Assembly (NCBI RefSeq): GCF_001485575.1 | Contig: NZ_BCNB01000006.1 | Location: forward strand, 1,736,001 to 1,800,000 | From: Haloarcula sp. CBA1127 | Lineage (GTDB): Archaea > Halobacteriota > Halobacteria > Halobacteriales > Haloarculaceae | Reading direction: 5' to 3' | Length of the DNA stretch: 64,000 nt | Shown here: in pieces, positions 43,772-53,179 of the stretch | How positions within the stretch are numbered: position 1 is the first letter of the stretch | Layout of the letters: each line of letters opens with the position of its first letter | Notes under the pieces: generated by a model | Seen by the model: the letters and a program-made list of their open reading frames with translations, nothing else | The model's database searches: none | Told to the model about the DNA's origin: nothing | Translations under genes and position numbers: made by a program

Positions 43772-44377
43772 ATGCGCGCTGGAGTCATTGTCGCAGGCGG
43801 CCGGTCGACGCGGTTCGGCGACAGCGACAAAGCCGTCGCCGACCTCGCTGGGACGCCGATGATTCGACGCGTCGCCGACCGCCTCGGCGAAGCCGTCGAC
43901 GAACTCGTCGTGAACTGCCGGGAGGACCAGGTCGAGGCCATCGACGCGGCGCTGTCGGACCACGCGCTTGACCCGACGTTCGCGCTCGATGAGGACCCTG
44001 ACCAGGGACCGATGGCTGGCATCGCAACCGGGCTGGGGGCCGTCGACAGCGAGTACGCCGCCGTGGTGGCCTGCGATATGCCTTTTGCCGACCCGACATT
44101 CGTCGACTATCTGTTCGAGCGAGCGGCGTCCCACGAGGCCGCAGTTCCGCGCCCGGACGAGTGGTTCCAGACGACACAGGCGGTGTACCACGCCGAGGCG
44201 ATGCGGGTGGCCTGCCGGCAAGCGCTGGAACGCGGTGAGCACAAGGTCGTCGAACCGCTGTTCGACCTCGATTACGTCGTCGTCGAGCGCGAGGCCGTGC
44301 TCGAACACACCACGCTAGAGACGTTCGAGAACCTCAACACCCGCGAGGAGTTCGAAGCCGCGGCCAAACGGTTCTGA
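43772..44377 (+). CDS. mobA: Molybdenum cofactor guanylyltransferase
   Basis: A cytoplasmic enzyme that adds GMP to molybdopterin to form the MGD cofactor used by formate dehydrogenase. The nucleotide-binding motif VIVAGGRSTRFG is at the N-terminus, with the Lys of DKAVADLAG, and the VVACDMPFADP metal-binding motif near residue 95. At 201 residues it has the normal MobA length. It is divergent from the AOR-like gene, within the molybdenum/tungsten region. Confidence 0.92.
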   Translation: MRAGVIVAGGRSTRFGDSDKAVADLAGTPMIRRVADRLGEAVDELVVNCREDQVEAIDAALSDHALDPTFALDEDPDQGPMAGIATGLGAVDSEYAAVVACDMPFADPTFVDYLFERAASHEAAVPRPDEWFQTTQAVYHAEAMRVACRQALERGEHKVVEPLFDLDYVVVEREAVLEHTTLETFENLNTREEFEAAAKRF

Positions 44378-44402
44378 ACGAGCGGGGGCCGTCGGCTCGC
44401 AC

Positions 44403-45122
44403 TTAGACGACTGCCACCAGCGGGTCGTCGCTCCGCATCTCAGCGAGGACGACGCGCGGGACGTCGACTCGGTCGTGAATCGTCTCGGCGACGGCCCGCG
44501 CGCTCGCTTCGAGTCCCTCGTCGTCGACCATGTTGAGCAGCGGAACCGCGGTCGCGTTGGCTGGCACGTCTTTCAGTCCACCCTGGTCGCTCGCGAGTAC
44601 CGCGGCGACGTCCCGCGGTCGAATCTCGTCGCCGGGGTCGAGCCCTGTAATCGCGGCGACCTCGTCGACTCGGTGAACGATGTCGTCCGTCAGCGGTTCG
44701 CCGACGACGTGGGCGCTCGCAATGGGGACGACCGTCGATGCCGTCGACGGTAGCTGTGGCTCGCGGTCGCTCGGCGCTTTGAACTCCCGCATCCGCGCGC
44801 CGTCGGCTTTCACCAGAATCGGGTGCTCGATGTCAGCCAGGTCGGCGACGGTCGCCGGGTCGTAGCCGCGGTAGCGGTCCGGTCGCTCCTGTGACGGGAC
44901 GACGCCTAGCGGCCACGCAGACGCCTCGTCAATGGCTATCCGTGGGGTTTCCGTCACGACAACGTCCTCGACCCACCCGTCGAAAATCGGAATCCTGACC
45001 GTCGCGGTGACGACGGCGTGTTCTAGTCGCGCTGCGAGCGTCGCCATCGTCGTTTTTTTGCCCCCAGCGCCGACAAAGCAGATGGTCCCATGTCGTGCGT
45101 CTAGCGCGTCGACGATATCCAT
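44403..45122 (-). CDS. yqeC: YqeC-family accessory protein (Mo-cofactor/selenium-hydroxylase type)
   Basis: A 239-residue cytoplasmic protein with a P-loop-like FVGAGGKKTTMATLAARL near residue 16 and a KADGARMREFKAPS motif in the middle, features of the YqeC family. YqeC is linked in bacteria to selenium-dependent molybdenum hydroxylases. No selenium genes are in this window, so here it probably serves another molybdenum or tungsten enzyme, an inference from neighbours. It converges with mobA. Confidence 0.8.
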   Translation of the reverse strand: MDIVDALDARHGTICFVGAGGKKTTMATLAARLEHAVVTATVRIPIFDGWVEDVVVTETPRIAIDEASAWPLGVVPSQERPDRYRGYDPATVADLADIEHPILVKADGARMREFKAPSDREPQLPSTASTVVPIASAHVVGEPLTDDIVHRVDEVAAITGLDPGDEIRPRDVAAVLASDQGGLKDVPANATAVPLLNMVDDEGLEASARAVAETIHDRVDVPRVVLAEMRSDDPLVAVV

Positions 45123-45230
45123 ACGCAGTGCACGGCGGTCGCCTGATTAATCGTTACCCCGTGTGTGCGATGACAGAACCGGACCAGTCACGCCATTTAA
45201 TAGGCTGTGCTGTGAACAGTTAGCAAGGAT

Positions 45231-46313
45231 ATGCTCGAAGACGACTTCGGTCGCGAGGTCTCCGGTGTCCGCGTCTCCCTCACCGACCGGTGTAACTTCG
45301 ACTGCGTCTACTGCCACAACGAGGGGCTGGGCGACACACGGGGCCCGATGGAGGCACAGGACGATGAACTCACTGCTGACACCATCGTGGCCTTCCTCGA
45401 AGTCGCCGCCGAGTTCGGCGTCGACTCGGTGAAGTTCACCGGTGGGGAGCCGATGCTCCGGGAGGACCTGGAGGAAATCGTCCGGCGCGCCCCCGACGAG
45501 ATGGAGGTGTCGATGACGACCAACGGCACCTTCCTCCCCGGCCGCGCCCCGGACCTCGTCGACGCGGGTCTTGAGCGGGTCAACGTCTCACAGGACGCTC
45601 TCGACAGCGAGGCCTTCGCCGAACTAACGCAGAGTGGGGCCTACGACCGCGTCCTCGAGGGCGTCGAAGCGGCGCTGGACGCTGGCCTCGAGCCGGTAAA
45701 GCTCAACATGGTCGTCTTCGAGCCGACCGCGGGCTACGTCCCGAAGATGGTCGACCACGTCGCCGAGAACCCCGGTCTCCAGCTCCAGCTTATCGAGTAC
45801 ATGCCGGAACTGGCGGGCCATCCGGAGTGGGCTATCGACATCGACCGCGTCCACGACTGGCTCGAAGACCGCGCCGACAAGGTCGAACACCGCGAGATGC
45901 ACGACCGCAAGCGCTACTGGATGCACAGCGGCGAGGCGGCGGTCGAAGGTGATAGTGCCTCCACCTCGTTGGCCGCGTCCGACGGCGGAATACGAACGGA
46001 GCCGGTCAACAACCACAACAGCGGGATGGTCGAAATCGTCGACCCCGTCGGCAACGAGAACTTCTGTGCGAACTGCCACCGCGTGCGGCTCACCCACGAC
46101 GGCTACCTCAAGGGCTGTCTGAACCGCAACGATGACCTGCGTGACATCGGCACGACCAAGGAGTCGATGCGCGCCGCGTTCCGCGAGACGGTCGACACCC
46201 GCGTCCCCTACTACGGCGAGTACATGGTCGAAACCGAGGACGGCGAGTGGGAGATAAACGAGGAGTACATCGACACCGACGGGGACCGTGCGCCCTACGA
46301 GTACTCGGAGTAG
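45231..46313 (+). CDS. moaA: GTP 3',8-cyclase (molybdenum cofactor biosynthesis)
   Basis: A radical SAM enzyme for the first step of molybdopterin synthesis. The N-terminal cluster motif is CNFDCVYC and the GGEP motif is FTGGEPML. The C-terminal cluster uses FCANC and a later KGC. At 360 residues it is longer than bacterial MoaA (about 330), with an insertion near residues 236-252 rich in Ser and Ala. The usual C-terminal Gly-Gly is absent (the end is YEYSE). A TTTAATA-like TATA element lies about 35 bp upstream. Confidence 0.9.
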   Translation: MLEDDFGREVSGVRVSLTDRCNFDCVYCHNEGLGDTRGPMEAQDDELTADTIVAFLEVAAEFGVDSVKFTGGEPMLREDLEEIVRRAPDEMEVSMTTNGTFLPGRAPDLVDAGLERVNVSQDALDSEAFAELTQSGAYDRVLEGVEAALDAGLEPVKLNMVVFEPTAGYVPKMVDHVAENPGLQLQLIEYMPELAGHPEWAIDIDRVHDWLEDRADKVEHREMHDRKRYWMHSGEAAVEGDSASTSLAASDGGIRTEPVNNHNSGMVEIVDPVGNENFCANCHRVRLTHDGYLKGCLNRNDDLRDIGTTKESMRAAFRETVDTRVPYYGEYMVETEDGEWEINEEYIDTDGDRAPYEYSE

Positions 46314-46361
46314 CGGCCGCCGACGGGCACGCTCACTGTTTCGCCGTCGATCTAGACCGTC

Positions 46362-47447
46362 ATGAGTTTCCCGTTCCGCGACCAGACGACGGTTTCGCTG
46401 TCGTGGAATGAACTGACCGGCGCAATCGGGGACTCGGCGACGGTGCTTCCGGTCGTCGTGGCTGTCGCCGTGCTGACGGAGCTGTCGCTCCCGGTCATGC
46501 TCGTCTGGTTCGGCGTGTTTCAGGTCGTCTGGGGGCTGTACTACGGTGTTCCGATATCGGTCGAGCCGATGAAGGCTTTCGCTGCGCTGGTCATCGCCGG
46601 GACCATCTCCACCGGCGAACTCGTCGTCGCGGGGCTTTTGCTGGCCGGCATACTGCTCGCGCTCGGAACCACGCGGTCGCTCGAAACAGTCAATCAGTAC
46701 GTCGATGACACCGTCGTTCGTGGGGTACAACTCGGCGTCGCGCTGGTCCTGCTGGAGACGGGTGTCGACCTCGGGGTTAGTGATCCGAGACTCGTGGCCG
46801 TCGCCGTCGGCGTGGTGGCCGTCCTTGTACTCCTGGGCTACAGCGGCCAGAGCGCCTTCGCCGTCTTCGTCCTGGGTGCTGGCATTGCCCTCGCGGAAAC
46901 CGGGATCCCGACGCCGGCCGTTCCAGCGGTTGACGCCATGTTCATGCTCCCAAGCATGACGCTGTCGGCACAGACGGCGGAGGCAGTCCTCGCCCAGATC
47001 GCGGTCACGGTCGGCAACGCCGCCCTCGCCACGTCGGTCCTGCTCGCGGACTACTTCGACCGGGACGTGTCGGCGGACCAGCTCTCGAACAGTATGGGGC
47101 TGATGAACCTCGCCGCGGTCCCTTTCGGTGCGTTCCCGATGTGTCACGGGAGCGGCGGCGTCGCCGGGAAGTACGCCTTCGGGGCCAGAACGCCCGGCGC
47201 GAATCTGATACTCGGCGCGGGCTACGTGCTGACCGCGTTCCTCGCCATCGGCGTCATCGCGGCCTATCCGACGGCGTTGCTCGGGGTCATTCTGGTACTG
47301 ATAGCGCTCCAGTTGGGCTGGACCGGCGTTTCCAGAACGGACGACCTGGCGGTCGTCGCGGCAATCGGTGTCGTCGGCGTGCTCATCAACCTCGCCCTCG
47401 CGCTCGTCCTCGGCGTCCTCGCCCAGCAACTGCGTGCCCGACTGTGA
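46362..47447 (+). CDS. MOT1-type molybdate/sulfate transporter
   Basis: A 361-residue membrane protein with about ten hydrophobic segments, resembling the MOT1 family of molybdate transporters. Family motifs seen are GAIGDSATVLP near residue 20, GVPISVEPMKAFAA near residue 62, and FPMCHGSGGVAGKYAFGART near residue 261. It directly follows moaA, so molybdate or tungstate uptake for cofactor synthesis is likely. A sulfate role is the alternative. Confidence 0.85.
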   Translation: MSFPFRDQTTVSLSWNELTGAIGDSATVLPVVVAVAVLTELSLPVMLVWFGVFQVVWGLYYGVPISVEPMKAFAALVIAGTISTGELVVAGLLLAGILLALGTTRSLETVNQYVDDTVVRGVQLGVALVLLETGVDLGVSDPRLVAVAVGVVAVLVLLGYSGQSAFAVFVLGAGIALAETGIPTPAVPAVDAMFMLPSMTLSAQTAEAVLAQIAVTVGNAALATSVLLADYFDRDVSADQLSNSMGLMNLAAVPFGAFPMCHGSGGVAGKYAFGARTPGANLILGAGYVLTAFLAIGVIAAYPTALLGVILVLIALQLGWTGVSRTDDLAVVAAIGVVGVLINLALALVLGVLAQQLRARL

Positions 47448-47502
47448 CTCAGCGGCTGGCCCCCACACGCTTGTAGCAGGAGCCCGAAGGGTCGACCGAT
47501 AA

Positions 47503-48516
47503 ATGCGCCCCGCAACGGAACTTGAAAATCTACTCGGAGAGGCGGAGTCACTCACCATTGTCTGTCACAACAACCCTGACCCAGACTGTCTGGCCAGCGC
47601 GCTCGCGCTCGGTCGCATTGCGGCCGCTGTCGGCATCGACGAGCGGCGCATCCTCTACAGCGGCGAGATATCACACCAGCAGAACCGGTCGTTCGTCAAT
47701 CTGCTGGAGATGGACCTCCGGGAGTTCGACGCGGCCGACGTGACCGACCGCGACTCCTCGGAACTGCTCGCCTTCGTCGACCACTCGGTTCCGGGGTCAA
47801 ACAACCGGGTTCCCGAAGACGTCTCGGTCGACATCGTCATCGACCACCATCCCGCCGAGGATATCAGCGCCCGGTTCGTCGACCACCGCGTGGAGATCGG
47901 CGCGACGGCGACGATACTGACCGAATACCTGCGGGACCTCGAAATCGAACTCGACGACCGGCTGGCAACTGCGTTGCTGTTTGCCATCCGGCGGGAGACG
48001 CTCGGGTTCCTCCGCGGCGTGACGCCGGACGAGTACGGCGCGGCCGGTTTTCTGACCGGAACGGCCGATTCGGATCTGTTGCGACAGCTTTCCTCGCCGT
48101 CTGTCAGCGGCGCGACCGTCGACGCCATCGCGGACGCAATCGAGAACCGGACGGTCAGGGGCTCAGTATTGATATCGCACGTCGGCAGGACGGGGGAGCG
48201 GGACGCGCTCCCGCAAGCGGCCGACTACCTGGCGACGCTTGAGGGCGTCGAGACGGCCATCGTCTTCGGTATCGTCGAGGACACCATCCAGCTCAGCGCC
48301 CGCTCGACGGACTCTCGGGTCAACATCGGTGATGTTCTGAGCGAGTCCCTGGGCGATGTCGGGAGCGCAGGGGGCCACCGCGAGATGGCTGGCGGCGAGG
48401 TGCCGCTCGGTATCTTCGCCGACTACACGAGCGACGACGCTGTCCTCGTCGACATCGTTGAGCAAGTGATCTCGGCACGGCTGTTTGCTGGATTGAACCT
48501 CTCGGAAGAGAGCTAA
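47503..48516 (+). CDS. DHH-family phosphoesterase
   Basis: A cytoplasmic Mn-dependent phosphodiesterase/exonuclease-like protein of 337 residues. The DHH domain has NNPDPDCLASALALG near residue 24, a VDH motif and IDHHPAEDI near residue 110. The DHHA1 domain ends with the GGHREMAGG motif near residue 293. Possible substrates are oligoribonucleotides, cyclic dinucleotides or pAp. It converges with the gene at 48532. Confidence 0.9.
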   Translation: MRPATELENLLGEAESLTIVCHNNPDPDCLASALALGRIAAAVGIDERRILYSGEISHQQNRSFVNLLEMDLREFDAADVTDRDSSELLAFVDHSVPGSNNRVPEDVSVDIVIDHHPAEDISARFVDHRVEIGATATILTEYLRDLEIELDDRLATALLFAIRRETLGFLRGVTPDEYGAAGFLTGTADSDLLRQLSSPSVSGATVDAIADAIENRTVRGSVLISHVGRTGERDALPQAADYLATLEGVETAIVFGIVEDTIQLSARSTDSRVNIGDVLSESLGDVGSAGGHREMAGGEVPLGIFADYTSDDAVLVDIVEQVISARLFAGLNLSEES

Positions 48517-48531
48517 ACTGCCGTCCGCCGT

Positions 48532-50454
48532 TCAGGACAGCCGGAACGTTTCGAGGTTCTTCGGGTTGTGGGTCCGCATGTTGAACTTCTGGTACAGCGC
48601 CGAGGAGAGCTGGTTCGTCGTGGACGCGTCGCCGTGGACACAGAGGATCTTCTCCGGTCGCGGGTGCATCGTCTCGACGAACGACTCAAGTCCCTGCCGG
48701 TCGGCGTGGCCGGAGAAGCCGTCGACCGTCTCTACATTGAGCCGGAGGCTCACCCGCTCGGCGCGTGGCCCGCTCGTATCGCCCATGGTGATTTCGTCCT
48801 GCCCGCGCTGGATCTGGCGACCGAGCGTCCCTTCGGCCTGGTAGCCGACGAACGCCATGGTGTTGTCCGGCTCGCTGCCCAGCAGCCGGAGCCAGGACAT
48901 CACGGGACCGCCGGTGACCATCCCGGAGGTGGTCAGGACGATGGCCGGTTCGTCGTCGGCGATGTCCTGTCGCATCTCGTCGCCGCCGTCGACCTGCTCG
49001 AACTGCTCGGCGAGGAACGGGTTTTCGTCCTCATAGAGGATGCGCTGGCGGAGGTCGTCCCGGAGGTATTCCGGGTACGCGGTGTGGATAGCCGTCGCCT
49101 CCCGAATCATCCCATCGAGGTACACCGGCATTGTCGGGATGTCGCCCTTCCGCATCGCTTCTTCGAGGACAAGCATGAGTTCCTGGGACCGGCCCACGGC
49201 GAAGGCTGGAATGAGTACCTTGCCGTCGTTCTCGTAGGTCTCGTTGATAACGTCTCTAAGAACTCGTTCGGAGTCGGACTGGTCGGTCTGGTAGTCGTTC
49301 TTGCCGCCGTAGGTCGACTCCAGCACGAGCGTCTCGACACGGGGGAAGTCGTTGACAGCTCCGTCAAGCAGGCGGGTGTCCTTGTAGTGGATATCCCCGG
49401 AGAAGGCGACGTTGTAGCGGCCCTCGCCGATATGGAAGTGGCACACAGCCGACCCGAGGATGTGGCCGGCGTTGTGCATCGTGAGCTTGATATCGGGTGC
49501 GATGTCGGTGACGTTGCCGAACTCCAGTGGAATCGTGTGTTTCAGCGCGTCACGGACCTGCTGGCTCTCGTAGGGTGGGGTGCGGCCCTCCTTGGAGGCC
49601 ACGTCGAGGTAGTCCAGTTGGAGCAGGCCCATCAGATCCCGCGTCGGTGCGGTCGTGTAAATCGGCCCGTCGTAGCCGTACTTGAATAGGATGGGGATGA
49701 GCGCGGAGTGATCCAAGTGGGCGTGTGTCAGGACGACGGCATCGAGGGAGTTCGGCCCCGCAGCAAGCGCTTCGGGCGCCTGGAGATACGGAACCTCGCC
49801 CTCGGCACCAGGCTTGTCGCCACAGTCGATGAGGATGCGGGACTCCGGCGTCGAGAGGATGAAGGCGGCGCGCCCGACCTCACGACAGCAGCCGAGCGTG
49901 GTGAGTCGAACCCAGTCCTCGTCGCTCGTGGTGGGACGGTTGATCTGTCGACCGACGCGCTGGAGGATGTCCCGCCGTTCTTCGCGTTCCTGCTTGAGGT
50001 AGTTCCGAACGTTCGAGACCGTCGAAGACTCCATCGGCGGTGTCCGGACGACTTCGGGGGTCCAGCCGACGGACGCAGAAATCTCGTCCAGCGTCGCCCC
50101 GTGGCGGCCGATGACGCGCCCGGGCTTTTCGGCCTCGATGAATACTTCACCAGTCTGGCGGTCGAAATCAAGGTTCTGGACACCGGCGTCCTCGGGAATC
50201 GTCTGCGTGATTCGTGCCCGGGCTTCGTTTGGCGGGACGAGGGCTTCCTGCGTAGGGCGGACGTTGATTCGTTTACGCAGCGTCTGTGCGAGGTTTCTGA
50301 CGATCCCGTCGCGGTTGGCGACCGTCTGCGCGTCCGGCGTGTAAATAACTAGTTCCGGTCCCTCGAACGCGACGGATTCGATTTCGATGTCGTCCGGTGT
50401 CTCTTCTTCAACCTGTGCTTTGATTCGATCAAGTGTCTCGTCTGCGGAACTCAT
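48532..50454 (-). CDS. fttA: KH/beta-CASP ribonuclease aCPSF1 (FttA transcription termination factor)
   Basis: The archaeal CPSF73-like nuclease that cleaves nascent RNA and terminates transcription. The 640-residue protein has two N-terminal KH-like domains (about residues 1-145, with the GRVIGRHGATLDEI loop), then the metallo-beta-lactamase core with THAHLDHSA near residue 243, and the beta-CASP domain. The C-terminal histidine motif is in SGHADRQG. The domain order and length match the universally conserved archaeal protein. It stands alone, convergent with the DHH gene. Confidence 0.95.
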   Translation of the reverse strand: MSSADETLDRIKAQVEEETPDDIEIESVAFEGPELVIYTPDAQTVANRDGIVRNLAQTLRKRINVRPTQEALVPPNEARARITQTIPEDAGVQNLDFDRQTGEVFIEAEKPGRVIGRHGATLDEISASVGWTPEVVRTPPMESSTVSNVRNYLKQEREERRDILQRVGRQINRPTTSDEDWVRLTTLGCCREVGRAAFILSTPESRILIDCGDKPGAEGEVPYLQAPEALAAGPNSLDAVVLTHAHLDHSALIPILFKYGYDGPIYTTAPTRDLMGLLQLDYLDVASKEGRTPPYESQQVRDALKHTIPLEFGNVTDIAPDIKLTMHNAGHILGSAVCHFHIGEGRYNVAFSGDIHYKDTRLLDGAVNDFPRVETLVLESTYGGKNDYQTDQSDSERVLRDVINETYENDGKVLIPAFAVGRSQELMLVLEEAMRKGDIPTMPVYLDGMIREATAIHTAYPEYLRDDLRQRILYEDENPFLAEQFEQVDGGDEMRQDIADDEPAIVLTTSGMVTGGPVMSWLRLLGSEPDNTMAFVGYQAEGTLGRQIQRGQDEITMGDTSGPRAERVSLRLNVETVDGFSGHADRQGLESFVETMHPRPEKILCVHGDASTTNQLSSALYQKFNMRTHNPKNLETFRLS

Positions 50455-50628
50455 AAGTTTGGAGATGGAGGCCCGATAGCCGTCGGTAAAACCACGGCTC
50501 TCGACTGCCGTTATCTAGCGGGAGTGCAAGCACGGTAAAGAACCTTTGCTTGTCTCGTTATGTCATCGTATGGTCGTGTCTCGGCAGGAACCGGCGAATT
50601 TTAGTGTGGGACTGCGAGTTGTAGTTGT

Positions 50629-50808
50629 ATGGGCTTTGGTAGCTACGATGAATCCGAACAGAAGGACAACGACGTAGACGCAGACGACAGCGAGGGCGTT
50701 GCGGTCCACGAGAACGACCACGACGGATCGGTCTCCTTCGAGACGGAGGCGACCACGAGCGACCTCGTCGACAAGCTCGGCGATATGAAAGACGAAGACG
50801 AGGAGTAA
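50629..50808 (+). CDS. Small haloarchaeal acidic protein (DUF5786-like)
   Basis: A 59-residue acidic protein starting MGFGSYDESEQKD and ending in MKDEDEE. The start is well placed after TATA-like AT-rich DNA, and the codon use is normal. It resembles from memory a small conserved haloarchaeal family (DUF5786). No function is known. Confidence 0.75.
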   Translation: MGFGSYDESEQKDNDVDADDSEGVAVHENDHDGSVSFETEATTSDLVDKLGDMKDEDEE

Positions 50809-50829
50809 CGCCGCTACTCCCGACCGCGC

Positions 50830-51168
50830 TTACTGACCGACTTTTTCCGCGAGCTCGCCGCGCTCGTCCAGTTGTTCGAGGATGTCGCTGCCGCCGATGA
50901 ATTCCCCGTCGACGAACGTTTGGGGGATAGTCTCGCGGTCGCTGTGGCGCTCCAGGGCCTCCCGATAGGCGTCGGTCGCCTTGAGCACGTCTACCGTTTC
51001 GATGTCGTCGCGGTGCTGTTGCAGCAGTCCGAGGGCCTTCTTCGAGTAGCCACACTGTGGCATCAGCTCGTTGCCTTTCATGAACAGCACGACCTCGTTG
51101 TCCTCGATGACGCTGTCTACCTGGTCCGTGACCTCTTCCGGCGAGAGTTCTTCGGGCTCGAATGCCAT
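50830..51168 (-). CDS. Monothiol glutaredoxin
   Basis: A 112-residue glutaredoxin. The active site is MPQCGYSKKAL, with a single cysteine (CGYS) as in the monothiol group that binds [2Fe-2S] clusters. FVDGEFIGGSDIL near residue 87 is the GG motif that binds glutathione or other thiols. The ATG at 51168 is chosen over one at 51225 because family proteins start just before the first helix. It lies next to a BolA gene, its known partner. Haloarchaea use gamma-glutamylcysteine rather than glutathione, so the thiol may differ. Confidence 0.9.
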   Translation of the reverse strand: MAFEPEELSPEEVTDQVDSVIEDNEVVLFMKGNELMPQCGYSKKALGLLQQHRDDIETVDVLKATDAYREALERHSDRETIPQTFVDGEFIGGSDILEQLDERGELAEKVGQ

Positions 51169-51240
51169 ACCCTCACTAACGGCGTCGGCAATAAAGGCGT
51201 ACCGACGGGTCAAGCGGAACCGCACCGCCGGGGCGCACGG

Positions 51241-51483
51241 CTACTCGGCTTCCTCGGGCGTCAGCGTCGTCAGTTCGATGGCGTGAATGTCGCGAGTGAG
51301 ATGGTCCCCCAGCGCGTCGTGAACAAGCTGATGCTGGTCGACCAGCGACTCGCCCTCGAATGCCGGCGAGACCACGCGTACGGCGTAGTGTTTGTCGTCG
51401 TCGGGGTCCCGCGGTGTGGTGACCGTCGCCTGTGCTTCCGGAAGCGTTTCCTCGATGAGTTCGGCGACCGCATCCTCGTCCAT
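51241..51483 (-). CDS. BolA-family protein
   Basis: An 80-residue protein with the BolA fold: the N-terminal helix (AVAELIEETLPEAQATV) and the conserved FEGESLVDQHQLVHDALG segment near residue 43, including the histidine that can ligate a cluster shared with monothiol glutaredoxin. The ATG at 51483 is chosen. It is 72 bp upstream of the glutaredoxin gene on the same strand. Confidence 0.9.
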   Translation of the reverse strand: MDEDAVAELIEETLPEAQATVTTPRDPDDDKHYAVRVVSPAFEGESLVDQHQLVHDALGDHLTRDIHAIELTTLTPEEAE

Positions 51484-51693
51484 ACGCGCTCTGAAGAGAG
51501 CGGCAGGCAAAACAGTTGGCGTCGCGGCCACCGGCTGAGCGATAGCCACCGACCGAAAGCGGCCAGCCCCGAGCTACAAACCCATCGCTGCGACCAGTTC
51601 ACGGCCCGTCCCGTGTCTGTCCGTGCGGAGACCGGCTATCACTCCCTGCCGGCTGAACCACAGGTGTTTGTGCCCCGGGTACCTAACTCGATT

Positions 51694-52077
51694 ATGAGCG
51701 ACCCAACGCTCGTCTACGACGACGACTGCGGCTTCTGTACGTGGTGGGCGGACTTCATCGACGAGCGGTCCGATATCGAAATCATCGGGTTCTCCGAGCT
51801 CGATGCCGACTTGCTTGCACGCCTGCCGGACGACTACGAGTCCTGTTCGCATCTGGTGACCGAGGAGGACGTGTATTCCTGCGGGGAATCAATCGAAACC
51901 GCACTTACACACACGGAACTCGGCAAGCCAGCACAGCCGCTGGTTTCGTTCCTCAGACAATTCGAGGACTACGAGCGGGTCCGCGAGCGGGCCTATCGGC
52001 GGGTCGCCGACAACCGTTCGAAGTGGGGGAAGGTCATGTCGAAGACGCCGCCAGCGCGCAGGGATAGCTCGGACTGA
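51694..52077 (+). CDS. DCC-family (DUF393) thiol protein
   Basis: A 127-residue protein with the DCC signature near the N-terminus: VYDDDCGFCTWWADF, containing CxxC. The family is often found with cytochrome or membrane genes and may act in thiol-disulfide exchange. A C-terminal Arg-rich helix is seen. Function is not known in detail. Confidence 0.85.
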   Translation: MSDPTLVYDDDCGFCTWWADFIDERSDIEIIGFSELDADLLARLPDDYESCSHLVTEEDVYSCGESIETALTHTELGKPAQPLVSFLRQFEDYERVRERAYRRVADNRSKWGKVMSKTPPARRDSSD

Positions 52078-52150
52078 CGCCACATTCCGAAAACTGCCGG
52101 ACGCCGTTCACACACTGGTCAGCGGTAGTCCGAGACAGTCGCCCGTCCAC

Positions 52151-52561
52151 TCACCCCATCAGTTGCTGGTGGGTTGGTTTCATACAGCGGTCTTGGACGA
52201 CACGGCGGCCGGCCGCCTCGGCGCGTTCAACGGCATCGTCGTCGTGGATACCGAGCTGAAGCCAGATAACGGCGTCGTCGTCGCGTTCCAGCGCCGCGTC
52301 GACGATGTCGCTGACCTCGTCACTCGGCCTGAACACGTCAACGATGTCTATTTCGCCGGGGATCTCTGCCAGTGAGTCGTAGGTCTTCTGCCCGAATATC
52401 TCGTCAGCGAACGGATTGACCGGAATCACTTCGTACCCCTGTTCGTTGAGGTACTTCGGAATCTCGTGAGCGTCCTTGCCGGGGCTGGTCGAACACCCGA
52501 CGACGGCGACGCGGTCCAGTTCGAGAATCTCTCGGAGTTCGTCGTCCGAATCAACAGGCAT
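52151..52561 (-). CDS. CoA-binding-fold protein
   Basis: A 136-residue cytoplasmic protein with a Rossmann-like CoA-binding domain: VAVVGCSTSPGKDAHEIPKYL near the start (first 20 shown by position 19-39 approx.) and VIPVNPFADEIFGQ near residue 45. The motif VDVFRPSDEV follows. It matches the YccU-type CoA-binding family, of unknown role. The ATG at 52561 is used. Confidence 0.85.
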   Translation of the reverse strand: MPVDSDDELREILELDRVAVVGCSTSPGKDAHEIPKYLNEQGYEVIPVNPFADEIFGQKTYDSLAEIPGEIDIVDVFRPSDEVSDIVDAALERDDDAVIWLQLGIHDDDAVERAEAAGRRVVQDRCMKPTHQQLMG

Positions 52562-52607
52562 ACACGGATGTTCGCCGGGCAGCAACAAAAGCGATTGCCT
52601 GCGGGAC

Positions 52608-52982
52608 CTACTCCATAGGCTCGTCGGCCTCTGTCGGTTCCTGCAGGTATGTCTGGCCCCAGGCTGCCATTTCAGTGATTACTGACTCAAGCGACTCCCC
52701 GTGTTCGGTGAGCGAGTAATTGACGCGGAACGGTTGTTCGTTGATTACTTCCCGGTCGACGAGCCCTTTCTCCTGCAGGTCTTCGAGGCTATCGGAGAGC
52801 ACTTTGGACGAAATCCCATCGACGTTCTCTTTGAGTTCGTTGAATCCTGAGGGGCCGTTATCAAGCAGTCGATGGATGATAACGGGGTGCCACTTCTTCC
52901 CGATAAGGGACGCCGTCGTCGTTATCGGACACCACTCTTCGCCAGCACACCAGACGGAGAGCTTCTCCGGTGAATCGCTCAT
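52608..52982 (-). CDS. HxlR-family transcriptional regulator
   Basis: A 124-residue winged helix regulator. The signature is near the start: CPITTTASLIGKKWHPVIIH, followed by the helix-turn-helix with FNELKENVDGISSKVLSDSL. The family senses small molecules or redox state; Cys12 and Cys18 may be redox-active. It is divergent from the ThuA-like gene at 53180 and could regulate it. Confidence 0.9.
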   Translation of the reverse strand: MSDSPEKLSVWCAGEEWCPITTTASLIGKKWHPVIIHRLLDNGPSGFNELKENVDGISSKVLSDSLEDLQEKGLVDREVINEQPFRVNYSLTEHGESLESVITEMAAWGQTYLQEPTEADEPME

Positions 52983-53179
52983 ATCTTGTCGGGATTTCGG
53001 CCGCGGCCGGCTAATAACTACCCCTGTGCAGGTAGCCGGACTCTACTGTTCGTGGACTTACTTGGGATACACAGTAGATCCTCGCACAGCGTGTGCCCGC
53101 CCAAAACCATGGCGAGCGTCAGTTTCTCGGCCATGAGAGAGTAATTATATTTTTCTCCGGTTATTCAGTGTATTCTTGT

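Noticed and set aside
45624..47558. A 644-codon open frame on the minus strand
   Set aside because: It is a GC-driven antisense shadow of moaA and the MOT1-type transporter, with composition unlike a real protein.
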